Positions 25,621-35,073 of a DNA stretch of 64,000 nucleotides are shown here, in pieces. The notes beneath the pieces are model-generated. The model saw nothing but the letters and a program-made list of their open reading frames with translations, was not told the origin of the DNA and made no database searches. Numbering within the stretch: the stretch's first letter is position 1; every line of letters begins with the position of its first letter. This DNA is from Cyanobacteriota bacterium (lineage in GTDB: Bacteria; Acidobacteriota; Vicinamibacteria; Vicinamibacterales; UBA2999). The position numbers were made by a program, and so were the translations under genes. The stretch spans positions 1 to 64,000 of the forward strand of contig JAIEMQ010000037.1 in assembly GCA_019752015.1 (NCBI GenBank), read 5' to 3'.

Positions 25621-27705
25621 CTATCTCCAGAAGTAGTAAGCCAGCACGGCGACCGCGCCGACGAACATCGATGCGGCGTAGGTCTTGACCGAGCCGTTCT
25701 GCAACAGGCGCAGCACGATGCTGACACCGCTGACCAGGTAGCCGGCGCCGTTGACGGCGCCGTCGACGACCTTGACGTCGAAACCGCGCCACAAACCTTC
25801 GGTCGACACGACCTTGATCGGCTGGACAATGGTGGCGTCGTAGAGCTCGTCGACGTAGTACTTGTTCAACAACAATCGATGCACGCCTGGATACTGCGCA
25901 GCCATCCGCGCCGGGATTTCCCTGTGCTTCAACCAGAGATACGTCGCGAGGCCAATGCCGGCGAGGGCGATCAGTGACGACACCGCCATCAACCCAAGCT
26001 CGGTAGTCTTGTGCTCTTCCGGATCCCGCTCTTCGACCGGCGTACACGGCTCCAGTGTCATTCCGGCAAGTTCACCGGTGGTGCTGACCGCTCCGCAGTT
26101 CGTGACGTTGAACACCGGCTTCAACCACTCATTCAGAGCAGCGTGGCCGCCGAGCGCGTGCGGCAAATTCACGTAGCCGGCGACGATCGATCCGACGGCG
26201 AGAACGACGAGCGCGGTCGCCATCGGCCACGGCGCATCGTGCGGGGCGCCATGCGCGGGTGCATCATGTGCGTCGCGTGCGTGGCCATGCGCGGCATGGT
26301 GCGCCTGCGCCGCGGCGGTTTCGGCACCCGCATGCGCGCCGTGGAAGCGTTCTTCGCCGTGGAAGGTCAGGTGGACGAGACGGAACATATACGTCGCGGT
26401 GAGCAGCGACGTCAGGATGCCGATCCCCCAGAGGATTCGATGTTCTTCGAGGAACGTCTCGAAGAGAATTTCATCCTTCGAGAAGAAACCGGCGAGGCCC
26501 GGCACGCCGGCAATCGCGATCGACGCAATCACAAACGTCCAGTAGGTCACCGGGATGTGCTTCTTCAGGCCGCCCATGTTGCGGATGTCCTGCTCGCCGT
26601 GCAACGCGTGGATTACCGCGCCGGATCCGAGGAACAGGCAGGCTTTGAAGAACGCGTGCGTGTAGAGATGGAAAATGCCGGCGCCGTAGGCGCCGACGCC
26701 CATCGCCAGGAACATGTAGCCGAGCTGCGACACCGTGGAGTACGCGAGCACGCGCTTGATGTCGTTCTGCACCAGGCCAATGGTGCCGGCGAAGAGAGCC
26801 GTCGCCGCGCCGATGATCGCGACGATCGTCAGCGTCATCGGCGCATGCTCGAACAGCATCGCGTTCCTGCCGATCATGTAGACGCCGGCGGTGACCATGG
26901 TCGCGGCGTGGATCAGTGCGGACACCGGCGTCGGACCTTCCATTGCGTCCGGCAGCCAGACGTAAAGCGGAATCTGCGCCGACTTGCCGGTGGCGCCAAT
27001 GAACAGCAGCAGCGTGATGATCGACAGCGTGCCGAAGGTGGCCTCGGGCGGCAGCTCCTTGACCTTGAGCGCGATCGCCACGAAGTCGAGCGAGCCGATC
27101 GCCTCGCCGCCGAGCGCCGCAACCGGCGCCACCAGCAGCATCAGCGTGCCGAGGATGAACGCGAAGTCGCCGACGCGGTTGACGACGAACGCCTTCTTCG
27201 CCGCATCCGAGGCCGACGGCTTCTCGTAGTAGTAGCCGATCAGCAAATACGAGCAGAGGCCGACGCCTTCCCAGCCGACGAACATCACCAGGACGTTCGA
27301 GCCGAGCACCAGCATCAGCATGAAGAAACAGAACAGGTTCAGGTACGAGAAGAACCGCGCGAACTCGGCGTCGGTTTCCTCGTGCATGTACGAGGTCGAG
27401 TAGAGGTGAATCAGCGAGCCGATGCCGGTGACGACGAGAATCATCACGGCGGAGAGCGCATCGAGCCGCAGCGCGAGGTCGAGCGAAAAATCGCCGGCGG
27501 CAATCCAGGTATAGAGCGTCTGGTTGATCTGCCGGCTCTCGGGCGGCATCCCCGCGAGCGTCATCACCTGCATCACCGAGATGACGAACGAGATCGCCAT
27601 CAGCAGCGTGGCCAGGCCGCCGGAGACGGACTTCGGCAGCCGCTTTCCGAGGAAGGCGTTGACCAGGAAGCCGCCGAGCGGGAGGAGCGGAATCAGCGCT
27701 AACAC
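25621..27705 (-). CDS. nuoL: NADH-quinone oxidoreductase subunit L
   Basis: The 694-residue protein is the largest antiporter-like subunit, with the long lateral helix expected at the C-terminus (about residues 560-620). Typical signatures are LVMFVGWEGVGLCSYLLIGYY with the conserved Glu, KSAQIPLYVWLPDAMEGPTP and KRVLAYSTVSQLGYMFLAMG. A histidine/alanine-rich loop (HAGAETAAAQAHHAAHGH…, about 460-490) sits between late helices. The start is GTG 27705. The gap upstream to nuoK is filled by a 7-bp tandem repeat. Confidence 0.95.
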   Translation of the reverse strand: MLALIPLLPLGGFLVNAFLGKRLPKSVSGGLATLLMAISFVISVMQVMTLAGMPPESRQINQTLYTWIAAGDFSLDLALRLDALSAVMILVVTGIGSLIHLYSTSYMHEETDAEFARFFSYLNLFCFFMLMLVLGSNVLVMFVGWEGVGLCSYLLIGYYYEKPSASDAAKKAFVVNRVGDFAFILGTLMLLVAPVAALGGEAIGSLDFVAIALKVKELPPEATFGTLSIITLLLFIGATGKSAQIPLYVWLPDAMEGPTPVSALIHAATMVTAGVYMIGRNAMLFEHAPMTLTIVAIIGAATALFAGTIGLVQNDIKRVLAYSTVSQLGYMFLAMGVGAYGAGIFHLYTHAFFKACLFLGSGAVIHALHGEQDIRNMGGLKKHIPVTYWTFVIASIAIAGVPGLAGFFSKDEILFETFLEEHRILWGIGILTSLLTATYMFRLVHLTFHGEERFHGAHAGAETAAAQAHHAAHGHARDAHDAPAHGAPHDAPWPMATALVVLAVGSIVAGYVNLPHALGGHAALNEWLKPVFNVTNCGAVSTTGELAGMTLEPCTPVEERDPEEHKTTELGLMAVSSLIALAGIGLATYLWLKHREIPARMAAQYPGVHRLLLNKYYVDELYDATIVQPIKVVSTEGLWRGFDVKVVDGAVNGAGYLVSGVSIVLRLLQNGSVKTYAASMFVGAVAVLAYYFWR

Positions 27706-27709
27706 AACG

Positions 27710-27737
27710 TTTTGCCTTCTGCCTTTTGCCTTTTGCC
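27710..27737. repeat. Heptamer array between nuoK and nuoL, unit TTTTGCC
   Basis: Four tandem 7-bp units, TTTTGCC, TTCTGCC, TTTTGCC and TTTTGCC, occupy most of the 42-base gap between nuoL and nuoK. Confidence 0.8.
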
Positions 27738-27747
27738 TTTCACAGCG

Positions 27748-28047
27748 TCACCATTTCAAGGAGGTAAAGGCTTCGGGATTGAGCGATTCACGATGGCGGA
27801 ACAAACCAATCACGAGCGCGAGGCCAACCGCCGCTTCGGCGGCCGCCACCGTCATCACGAAGAAGGTGATGATCTGGCCGTCGACGTGGCCGTGCGCTCG
27901 GCCGAAGGCGACGAACGCGAGGTTGACGGCGTTCAGCATGATCTCGACCGACAGCAGCAGCGTGATGAGATTGCGGCGCAGGAACACGCCGGCGGTGCCG
28001 ATCGCGAACAGCAGCCCGGAGAGCACCAGGTAGTGGCCGAGCGGCAT
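27748..28047 (-). CDS. nuoK: NADH-quinone oxidoreductase subunit K
   Basis: From ATG 28047 this is a 99-residue, three-helix protein: [40 protein letters not shown] with the essential membrane Glu, and [20 protein letters not shown] with the second Glu. Length and motifs match NuoK. The start lies two bases after the nuoJ stop, with AGGAG inside the end of nuoJ as the ribosome site. Confidence 0.95.
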   Translation of the reverse strand: MPLGHYLVLSGLLFAIGTAGVFLRRNLITLLLSVEIMLNAVNLAFVAFGRAHGHVDGQIITFFVMTVAAAEAAVGLALVIGLFRHRESLNPEAFTSLKW

Positions 28048-28049
28048 CG

Positions 28050-28580
28050 CTACTCCTGCCTCTTGCGCGCGAGCACGACGGCGCCGACCATCGCCGCGAT
28101 GATCAGGATCGACGTGACTTCGAACGCGAACATGTAGCGGGTGAAGAGGACTTCGCCGAGCTCCGCCACCGACGAGATCCGCTCGTTGGGTTCGGCGTTG
28201 ACGGCGCCGCCGATGTCGGTGGCGCGCGACAGCGCCCAGCCGAGCTCGAGCGCGAGCAGCACCGCCATCGCGGCGCCAATGCGGACCGCCATCGGGCGGT
28301 AGAGCGGATGCGATCGATCCCACTCGGCCGCGTCCTCGCGCGGCACGTTGAGCAGCATCACCACGAACAGGAACAGCACCATGATCGCGCCGGCGTAGAT
28401 GATGATCTGCACCACCGCGACGAACGGCGCCTCGAGCCCCACATAGAGTCCGGCCAGTCCGAAGAATGCCCCGATCAGCGACAGCACGCTGTAAACCGGG
28501 TTCTTCTGCGACACGACCAGCAGCGCGCCGATCACGGTGACGCCGGCGAAGGCGTAGAACAGCAATGCGTCAGTAGCCAC
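28050..28580 (-). CDS. nuoJ: NADH-quinone oxidoreductase subunit J
   Basis: The 176-residue protein has five hydrophobic helices and the NuoJ pattern: [20 protein letters not shown], then [20 protein letters not shown] with the pi-bulge helix, then [19 protein letters not shown]. It forms part of the E-channel next to NuoA, H and K. Its start overlaps the end of nuoH by 11 bases. No nuoI gene separates H and J, where it usually lies. Confidence 0.94.
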   Translation of the reverse strand: MATDALLFYAFAGVTVIGALLVVSQKNPVYSVLSLIGAFFGLAGLYVGLEAPFVAVVQIIIYAGAIMVLFLFVVMLLNVPREDAAEWDRSHPLYRPMAVRIGAAMAVLLALELGWALSRATDIGGAVNAEPNERISSVAELGEVLFTRYMFAFEVTSILIIAAMVGAVVLARKRQE

Positions 28581-29625
28581 CGAAGTACAGCACCCCCGCG
28601 GCCGTGAGAATCAAGTTGATCGTCGCCAGCGGCAACAGCACCTTCCACCCGAACGACATCAGCTGGTCGTAGCGGAATCGCGGCAGCGTCCAGCGCAGCC
28701 ACAGGTACACAAACAGCAGGAACCCGAGCTTGAGCACGAACCAGATCCAGCCGTAGCTCGCTGGAATGAACGGGCCGTGCCAGCCACCGAGATACAGGTT
28801 GGTCGCGACCGCCGAGACCGTGACCATGTTGATGTATTCCGCCATGAAGAACATGGCGAAGCGCATCGAGCTGTATTCGGTGTGATACCCGGCGACCAGC
28901 TCCTGCTCGGCTTCCGGGAAATCGAACGGCGCGCGATTGGTTTCCGCAATGCCGGCGCAGGCAAAGACGAAGAACCCGACCGCCTGCGGAATCACGTACC
29001 ACCTGGGAATGAATCCGAACCAGTAGCCCTGCTGCGCATCCACGATTTCGCGCAGCGACAGCGAGTTCGCCATCATCACCACGGTGGCCAGCGCCATGCC
29101 GTAGGCCAGCTCGTAGCTGATCATCTGCGCCGAGCTGCGCAGGCCGCCGAGCAGCGAATACTTCGAGTTGCTGGCCCAGCCGGCGAGCACGATGCCGTAG
29201 ACGCCCATCGAGGCGACCGCGAAAATCACCAGCACCGCGACGTTGACGTCAGAAACCTGCACCGGGATCTTCTCCGGCAGCATGCCGAAGAAATCGGTCG
29301 GCGCGCCGAACGGGACCGGCGCAAACGCGAGATACGCTGCGGCCACCGAAATGATTGGCGCCAGCGTGAACAGGAACGCGTCGGCCGCTTTTGGCCGCAG
29401 TTCTTCCTTGAAAAACAGCTTGAGGATGTCGGCGACCGGCTGCAGCAGGCCCTGCGGTCCCACGCGATATGGGCCGACGCGCTGCTGCATGAACGCGGCG
29501 ACTTTGCGCTCTGCGTAGACCATGACGGCGGCCATGATCTGCAGGCCGCCGAAGACGATGCCGACGATCGTGAGATAGGCGATCGTCATCGGCGAGGTCA
29601 TGAACTCAATGAAGCTGGAGACCAT
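28570..29625 (-). CDS. nuoH: NADH-quinone oxidoreductase subunit H
   Basis: The 351-residue, eight-helix subunit forms the quinone-binding site at the arm junction. Seen are AVMVYAERKVAAFMQQRVGP near residue 35, the cytoplasmic loop AGIAETNRAPFDFPEAEQEL, and SMRFAMFFMAEYINM. It starts two bases after the stop of the nuoEF fusion, so nuoG, normally between F and H, is not present at this locus. Confidence 0.95.
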   Translation of the reverse strand: MVSSFIEFMTSPMTIAYLTIVGIVFGGLQIMAAVMVYAERKVAAFMQQRVGPYRVGPQGLLQPVADILKLFFKEELRPKAADAFLFTLAPIISVAAAYLAFAPVPFGAPTDFFGMLPEKIPVQVSDVNVAVLVIFAVASMGVYGIVLAGWASNSKYSLLGGLRSSAQMISYELAYGMALATVVMMANSLSLREIVDAQQGYWFGFIPRWYVIPQAVGFFVFACAGIAETNRAPFDFPEAEQELVAGYHTEYSSMRFAMFFMAEYINMVTVSAVATNLYLGGWHGPFIPASYGWIWFVLKLGFLLFVYLWLRWTLPRFRYDQLMSFGWKVLLPLATINLILTAAGVLYFGGY

Positions 29626-29627
29626 GC

Positions 29628-31610
29628 CTAGTGAGTCCCTACTTCTTTGGCCGCCGAAGCCTCGGCGGCGTGGGGTGAGCGCGCGCGATAGTCGGCGGGC
29701 GCGGGCTGCTTGCCCTTCACATACGCCTCGAACTCAGGCTTGAACCACTTCAACGTCGTCAGCACCGGCGTGGCCGCCGCATCGCCAAACGCGCACAGCG
29801 TCTTGCCGTTGATCTGATTGGCGACGCTCTGCAGCAGCGTGATGTCCTTCTCGGTCGCCTTGCCCTGCGTCATGCGATGCAGCAGGCGATAGAGCCAGTC
29901 GGTGCCCTCGCGGCAGGGCGTGCACTTGCCGCACGATTCGTGGCGATAGAAGTGCAGCAGATTCTCGGCGAGCCACACCATGTCGGTGGTTTCGTCGAGC
30001 ACCATGATCGCGGCGGATCCCAGGAGCGATCCCGCCTTCTGCACATCGTCAAAGCTCGCCGGGATGTCGATCTGATCGGGCATCAGGATCGGCACCGACG
30101 ACCCGCCGGGGATGACCGCCTTGATGGTGTGGCCATCGAGCGGTCCGCCGGCGTAGTCGTAGATCAATTCCTTGAGCGTGACTTTCATCGGCGCTTCGAA
30201 CACGCCCGGGCGCTTGACGGCGCCGCTCACGCAGAACAACTTCGGACCGCCGTTCTTCTCCGGACCGAGCGACGCATACCATTCGGCGCCGCGCGTCATC
30301 ACCAGCGGCACGTTGCAGAGCGTCTCGACGTTGTTGACGGCGGTCGGGCACTTCCACGCGCCTTCGACGGCGGGGAATGGCGGCTTGAAGCGCGGCTGCG
30401 CGCGCTTGCCTTCGAGCGATTCGAGCAGCGCGGTTTCCTCGCCGGCTTCATACGCGCCGGCGCCGCGATGCAGATAGACCTCGCAATCAAAGCCGGAGCC
30501 CTGGATGTTCTTGCCCAGGTATCCCGCCTTGCGCGCGTCCTCGATCGCCTTCTGCATGGTCGGGAACAGGTGATAGAACTCGCCGCGAATGTAGATGTAG
30601 GCGGCCTTCGAGCCGATGGCGTAGCAGCCGATCAGGCAACCCTCGATCAACAAGTGAGGATTGCGCTCCATCAACAGGTGATCCTTGAACGTGCCCGGCT
30701 CTGATTCATCCGCATTGCAGACGATGAACTTCGGCTTTGGCGACTTCTTGTCGACGAACTGCCACTTGAGACCGGTCGGGAAGCCGGCGCCGCCGCGTCC
30801 GCGCAGCCCAGACTGCTTGACGTCTTCGATCACCGCTTCCGGCGTCATCGACAACGCCTTCCTCAACCCCTGATAGCCGTTCTGATTCTTGAGGTAGTGA
30901 TCGAGCTCCGCGCCGCCGGGCGTATACGCGTATTTCGTCAGCACCGGCTCGTAATCCGGCAGCGCCTTCGCTTTCGCGGGCGTCGTCGTGTTCTTGCCTT
31001 CCGTGACGCGCCGCTCGCAGAGGTAGCAGTCGCTCAGCGCCTTGACGCCGCTGGTCTTCATCCGATCGACGAGGCCGCTCACCTGCTCCGGGTTCAGATG
31101 CTCGTGCCAGTGATCGTTGTTGACCATCATCACCGGCGCGCGATCGCACGCGCCGAGGCACTCCATCTGCTGGATCGTGAACATGCCGGTCGGATCGGTT
31201 TCACCGACCTTGATGCCGAGCTTGTTCTGGAGCTCTTCGATGACGCGCTCGGCGCCGGCAAGGGCGCACGACAGCGTGGTGCAGACCTGCAGGACGTACT
31301 TGCCGGTCGGCGCGCGGTGGAACATCACGTAGTACGAGACGACGTCTTCGACGTCGGCGGTGGTGCAGCCAATCACCTGCGCGACGTGACGCACGGCGTT
31401 GTTGCTGATGTAACCCTGCTGGTCCTGTACTAAATAGAGAGCGTGCAGGACCGCCGACACGCGATGTTCCTTGGCGTAGTGCGACGCGAACTCTTCGAAG
31501 TTGGCGCGGTGCTCCTGCGTGTACTGGAACTCCGGCCCCTCGGGCAGCGTCGCCCGCATCGATCGGTGCCACTGGTCCGTGCCGTACGGCATGGTGGGAT
31601 GAAAGCTCAT
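29628..31610 (-). CDS. nuoEF: Fused NADH-quinone oxidoreductase subunits E and F
   Basis: A single open frame from ATG 31610 (overlapping the nuoD stop as ATGA) encodes 660 residues. Residues about 30-185 are NuoE, with the [2Fe-2S] ligands in VCTTLSCALAG and ECLGACDRAP. A linker (about 190-245) contains an extra DCYLCERRV motif. Residues about 245 to the end are NuoF: RGRGGAGFPTGLKW (NADH/FMN), CNADESEPGTFKD, and the N3 [4Fe-4S] ligands in SCGKCTPCREGT plus TLCAFG. Both halves look complete, so this is a fusion of the NADH-dehydrogenase module and not a simple missing stop. No separate nuoE or nuoF is nearby. Confidence 0.93.
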   Translation of the reverse strand: MSFHPTMPYGTDQWHRSMRATLPEGPEFQYTQEHRANFEEFASHYAKEHRVSAVLHALYLVQDQQGYISNNAVRHVAQVIGCTTADVEDVVSYYVMFHRAPTGKYVLQVCTTLSCALAGAERVIEELQNKLGIKVGETDPTGMFTIQQMECLGACDRAPVMMVNNDHWHEHLNPEQVSGLVDRMKTSGVKALSDCYLCERRVTEGKNTTTPAKAKALPDYEPVLTKYAYTPGGAELDHYLKNQNGYQGLRKALSMTPEAVIEDVKQSGLRGRGGAGFPTGLKWQFVDKKSPKPKFIVCNADESEPGTFKDHLLMERNPHLLIEGCLIGCYAIGSKAAYIYIRGEFYHLFPTMQKAIEDARKAGYLGKNIQGSGFDCEVYLHRGAGAYEAGEETALLESLEGKRAQPRFKPPFPAVEGAWKCPTAVNNVETLCNVPLVMTRGAEWYASLGPEKNGGPKLFCVSGAVKRPGVFEAPMKVTLKELIYDYAGGPLDGHTIKAVIPGGSSVPILMPDQIDIPASFDDVQKAGSLLGSAAIMVLDETTDMVWLAENLLHFYRHESCGKCTPCREGTDWLYRLLHRMTQGKATEKDITLLQSVANQINGKTLCAFGDAAATPVLTTLKWFKPEFEAYVKGKQPAPADYRARSPHAAEASAAKEVGTH

Positions 31611-32794
31611 CGATCCACGTCTCCCATCACCACGTCGAGAGAACCAATCACCGCGATGACGTCCGCGATCATGCCTCCGACAATGAACTTGTGCAGCGCC
31701 TGGCAGGCGAACAGTCCGGGCGCGCGCATGTGCACGCGCCACGGGCGGTTGGTGCCGTCGGACACGACGTAACAACCGTGCTCGCCGCGCGGGCCTTCGA
31801 CCGGCACATACGCGTCGCCCGCGGGCACCTTGAAGCCCTGCGAGTAGATCAGGAAGTGCTGAATCAGCGCTTCCATCTCGGTGTACACCTGATCCTTCGG
31901 CGGCGGCACGATGCGCTTGTCGTCGACGGCCCACGGGCCGACCGGGTCGATCCGATCGAGCGCCTGCTTGGCAATCTTGACGCTCTCGCGCATCTCGGCG
32001 ACGCGGCAGAGATAACGATCGTAAACGTCGCCATTGGACGCGCCGATCACGTCGAACTCGTAGGTGTCGTAGCCGCAGTACGGGAAGGCGCGGCGCACGT
32101 CGTAATCGCCGCCCGCGGCGCGCGCGATCGGACCGAACAGGCCCTGCTTGCAGCAGTCCTCGTAGGTGATGACGCCGACGCCGCGCGTCCGATCGATCCA
32201 GATCATGTTCTTGGTGATCAGCGTCTCGTATTCATCGAGCTTGCCGGGCAGACGGTCGAGAAACGCCTGGACCGCTTCCTTGTAGCCGCGCGGGATGTCT
32301 TCGCGGAGGCCGCCGACGCGAATGTAGCTCGGGAAGAACCGGAAGCCGCCGAGCAGCTCGTTCAGGTTCATCACGATCTCGCGCTCGCGCAGCGCGTAGA
32401 GCAGGCCGGTGATCGCGCCGACTTCCATGGCGTGCGTGCCGAACCACACCAGGTGGCTGCTGATGCGCTGCAGCTCGGCGATCAGCACGCGGATCGCGTT
32501 GACGCGCTCCGGCATCTGCGTGTCGATGCCGAGCATGCGCTCGACCGAGAGGCAGAACGCCAGGCTGTTGGACTGCGCGCCCAGGTAATCCATGCGCTCG
32601 ACGAGCGGGATCACCTGCTGCCATTTCTTCTGCTCGCACGTCTTCTCGATGCCGGTGTGAAGATAGCCAACCGTCGGCTGCACCGACACCACGGTCTCGC
32701 CATCGAGCTCCAGCACCAGGCGCAGCACGCCGTGCGTGCTGGGGTGCTGTGGCCCCATGTTGACCGTCATCGTTTCTGTGCGGACGTCAGCCAT
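31607..32794 (-). CDS. nuoD: NADH-quinone oxidoreductase subunit D
   Basis: The 395-residue 49-kDa-type subunit lines the quinone pocket with NuoB. Visible signatures are MGPQHPSTHGVLRLVLELDG, VGYLHTGIEKTCEQKKW, RVNAIRVLIAELQRISSHL and GPRGEHGCYVVSDGTNRPWR. NuoC is not fused to it, unlike in E. coli. It lies downstream of gmhA and a repeat element, and its stop overlaps nuoEF. Confidence 0.96.
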   Translation of the reverse strand: MADVRTETMTVNMGPQHPSTHGVLRLVLELDGETVVSVQPTVGYLHTGIEKTCEQKKWQQVIPLVERMDYLGAQSNSLAFCLSVERMLGIDTQMPERVNAIRVLIAELQRISSHLVWFGTHAMEVGAITGLLYALREREIVMNLNELLGGFRFFPSYIRVGGLREDIPRGYKEAVQAFLDRLPGKLDEYETLITKNMIWIDRTRGVGVITYEDCCKQGLFGPIARAAGGDYDVRRAFPYCGYDTYEFDVIGASNGDVYDRYLCRVAEMRESVKIAKQALDRIDPVGPWAVDDKRIVPPPKDQVYTEMEALIQHFLIYSQGFKVPAGDAYVPVEGPRGEHGCYVVSDGTNRPWRVHMRAPGLFACQALHKFIVGGMIADVIAVIGSLDVVMGDVDR

Positions 32795-32803
32795 TTCATC
32801 CCC

Positions 32804-32885
32804 GGTCCGGCTAAAGCCGGACCCTCACAAGAATTTCCAATCGGCCCCACAGGATTTCCCGTGAGGGTCCGCCTTCAGGCGGACC
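32804..32885. repeat. Paired REP-like hairpins between gmhA and nuoD
   Basis: Two near-identical perfect palindromes, GGTCCGGCT-AA-AGCCGGACC (32804-32823) and GGTCCGCCT-TC-AGGCGGACC (32866-32885), face each other with CCCTCAC/GTGAGGG inside. This is the head-to-head layout of a BIME. The second core, GCCTTCAGGC, is also the hairpin core at the ends of the IS200-like element at 22 kb. Confidence 0.75.
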
Positions 32886-32890
32886 ACTGC

Positions 32891-33466
32891 TTAAAGATCC
32901 TGCTCAACGAGCTCACAAATCACATGCAACACCGTTGCATGAACCTCTTGCACCCGCGCCGTGCGATCTTCCGGCACCGCCACATGGTGCGTAGCGATCG
33001 ATCCGGCCTTGCCGCCGCGGCCGGTCAGGGCCACGGTGATCAAGCCGCGATCGTTCGCCGTCTCGAGGGCGCGCAGCACGTTCGCGGAATTGCCGCTCGT
33101 GCTGATGCCGATCGCAACGTCGCCCTTCTTGCCGAGCCCTTCGACCTGGCGCGCGAACACGCGATCGAAGCCGTAATCGTTGCCGATCGCCGTCAGCGCG
33201 CTGGTGTCGGTCGTCAGCGCCACTGCCGGCCACGCCCGGCGATCCTTCTCGTAGCGCCCCATCAGCTCCGCGGCGAAGTGCTGCGCGTCCGCCGCGCTGC
33301 CGCCGTTGCCGAACACCAGCACCGAGCCGCCATTCTTCAGCGCCTTCACGATCGCCTCGGCCACCGCGACGACGCTCGTTCCTCCGCCCGCGGCCATGCG
33401 CTCGTGCGCCGCCGCGGCTTCCTTCAACACGCGTACGACATGCGCCGCACGTGATTCATCAGCCAT
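32891..33466 (-). CDS. gmhA: Phosphoheptose isomerase-like SIS protein inside the nuo operon
   Basis: The 191-residue SIS-domain protein matches GmhA, which converts sedoheptulose 7-phosphate to glycero-manno-heptose 7-phosphate for LPS core synthesis. Motifs include [34 protein letters not shown] and [15 protein letters not shown]. Candidate zinc and active-site residues lie in QHFAAE and near the C-terminal [16 protein letters not shown]. It sits between nuoC (35-base gap) and nuoD in the same direction, which is unusual: it has no role in complex I. DiaA-like replication proteins share this fold, so GmhA is the likely but not certain function. Confidence 0.85.
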   Translation of the reverse strand: MADESRAAHVVRVLKEAAAAHERMAAGGGTSVVAVAEAIVKALKNGGSVLVFGNGGSAADAQHFAAELMGRYEKDRRAWPAVALTTDTSALTAIGNDYGFDRVFARQVEGLGKKGDVAIGISTSGNSANVLRALETANDRGLITVALTGRGGKAGSIATHHVAVPEDRTARVQEVHATVLHVICELVEQDL

Positions 33467-33501
33467 TTACGCCAGGCAGACCCTGTCTAGACGCAGCACG
33501 C

Positions 33502-34067
33502 TCATTTCTTGCCTGCGGGCGAAGTCTGACGCTGATATCGATCGCGCTCCATGTTCGCCTTGAACTCTTCCTCGGTGACCTGCAACGGCATGTAAGTCTG
33601 CGCGTCCTTGCGGAGCTGCACCGGGTAATCCTTGCGAAGCGGATAGCCTTCCCAGTCTTCGGGCATCATCAACCGGCGCAGATCCTGGTGGCCGTCGAAC
33701 ACGATGCCGAACAGATCGTAAACCTCGCGCTCAGGCCAGTTGGCGCCGGGATAAAGCGTCGTCAGCGTGTCGATGCTGTCGTCGTTGTTGAGACGAACCT
33801 TCACGCGGACGCGCGCACGGCGATGCGGCGACACGAAGTGATAGACGAGGTCGAACCGCGGGATCCGGTTCGGGTGAAAGTCCACCGCGGTCACGTCCGA
33901 GAACGCGACGTACTCGAGACCGGGACCCTGCAGCGCGCGGCACGTCGCCACCAGCTGCTCGCGCGGCACGAGAATCGTCGGCGTGACGGCGGCATCCGCC
34001 GAGGCAAGCGCCTCGTACGTCGCACCGGGCACCGCCGGAGCGATCGCAGCAATGATCTGCTCAGCGG

Positions 34068-34071
<4 letters not shown>
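33502..34071 (-). CDS. nuoC: NADH-quinone oxidoreductase subunit C
   Basis: The start is ATG 34071, overlapping the nuoB stop (ATGA), giving 189 residues. The 30-kDa-subunit signature is seen in [20 protein letters not shown], the segment [20 protein letters not shown] and [19 protein letters not shown]. It is a separate protein, not fused to NuoD. It belongs to the peripheral arm. The C-terminus extends about 35 residues past the conserved core ([17 protein letters not shown]…). Confidence 0.95.
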
Positions 34072-34545
<474 letters not shown>

Positions 34546-34562
<17 letters not shown>

Positions 34563-34980
34563 AACGGTATCTCTTCACCACGGCGGGGCCGGGCTTCGGT
34601 GCGTGCTTGTAATCGGGATCGAACTCGGGGCCCCAGTCCAGCACGCCCTTGCGCCAGATGTAGATGTAGCCCACGACGAGGATCAGGAAGAAGACGACGA
34701 TCTGAATGAGCCCCGGCCACTTCAGCTCGCGCATGGCCATCGCCCACGGATAGAGGAAGGCGACTTCGATGTCGAACAGCAGGAAGATCATCGCGATCAG
34801 ATAGAACTTCACCGACTGCCGCTCGCGCGCGTCGCCGACCGGCGGCATGCCGCATTCGTAGGCCGCGAGTTTTTCGGGAGTGGGATTGCGAGGGCCGAGG
34901 AAGCGCGAGATCACGACGGAGACGATGCCGAATCCGACTCCGATGACACCCAACAGTAGAATTCCGCCCCAGCCGTTCAT
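34546..34980 (-). CDS. nuoA: NADH-quinone oxidoreductase subunit A
   Basis: The 144-residue subunit has three hydrophobic helices. The conserved loop [23 protein letters not shown] and the segment [15 protein letters not shown] are both present. It is the first gene of the operon. Upstream on the minus strand a CATAAT box lies near 35004-34999, but no good -35 element matches it, so the operon promoter is not settled. It is divergent from the kinase gene at 35074. Confidence 0.95.
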
Positions 34981-35058
34981 CGTCTCAGCGCCTAGAAAAT
35001 TATGTCACTGCTTGCCTGAAGTCAGGGAGCTTGTGAAGGATATCACACGCTCTCCCAC

Positions 35059-35064
35059 TACAAT
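35059..35064 (+). promoter_or_regulatory. -10-like box of a probable leaderless promoter for the kinase gene
   Basis: TACAAT ends nine bases before the ATG at 35074, so transcription would start at or just before the start codon. No Shine-Dalgarno sequence is visible. Confidence 0.45.
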
Positions 35065-35073
35065 TGGCGGCGC

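Noticed and set aside
24048-27702. Very long plus-strand open frames opposite nuoL, nuoM and other genes
   Set aside because: They are arginine- and histidine-rich antisense shadows of well-conserved genes on the other strand; the bias comes from high GC at third positions.
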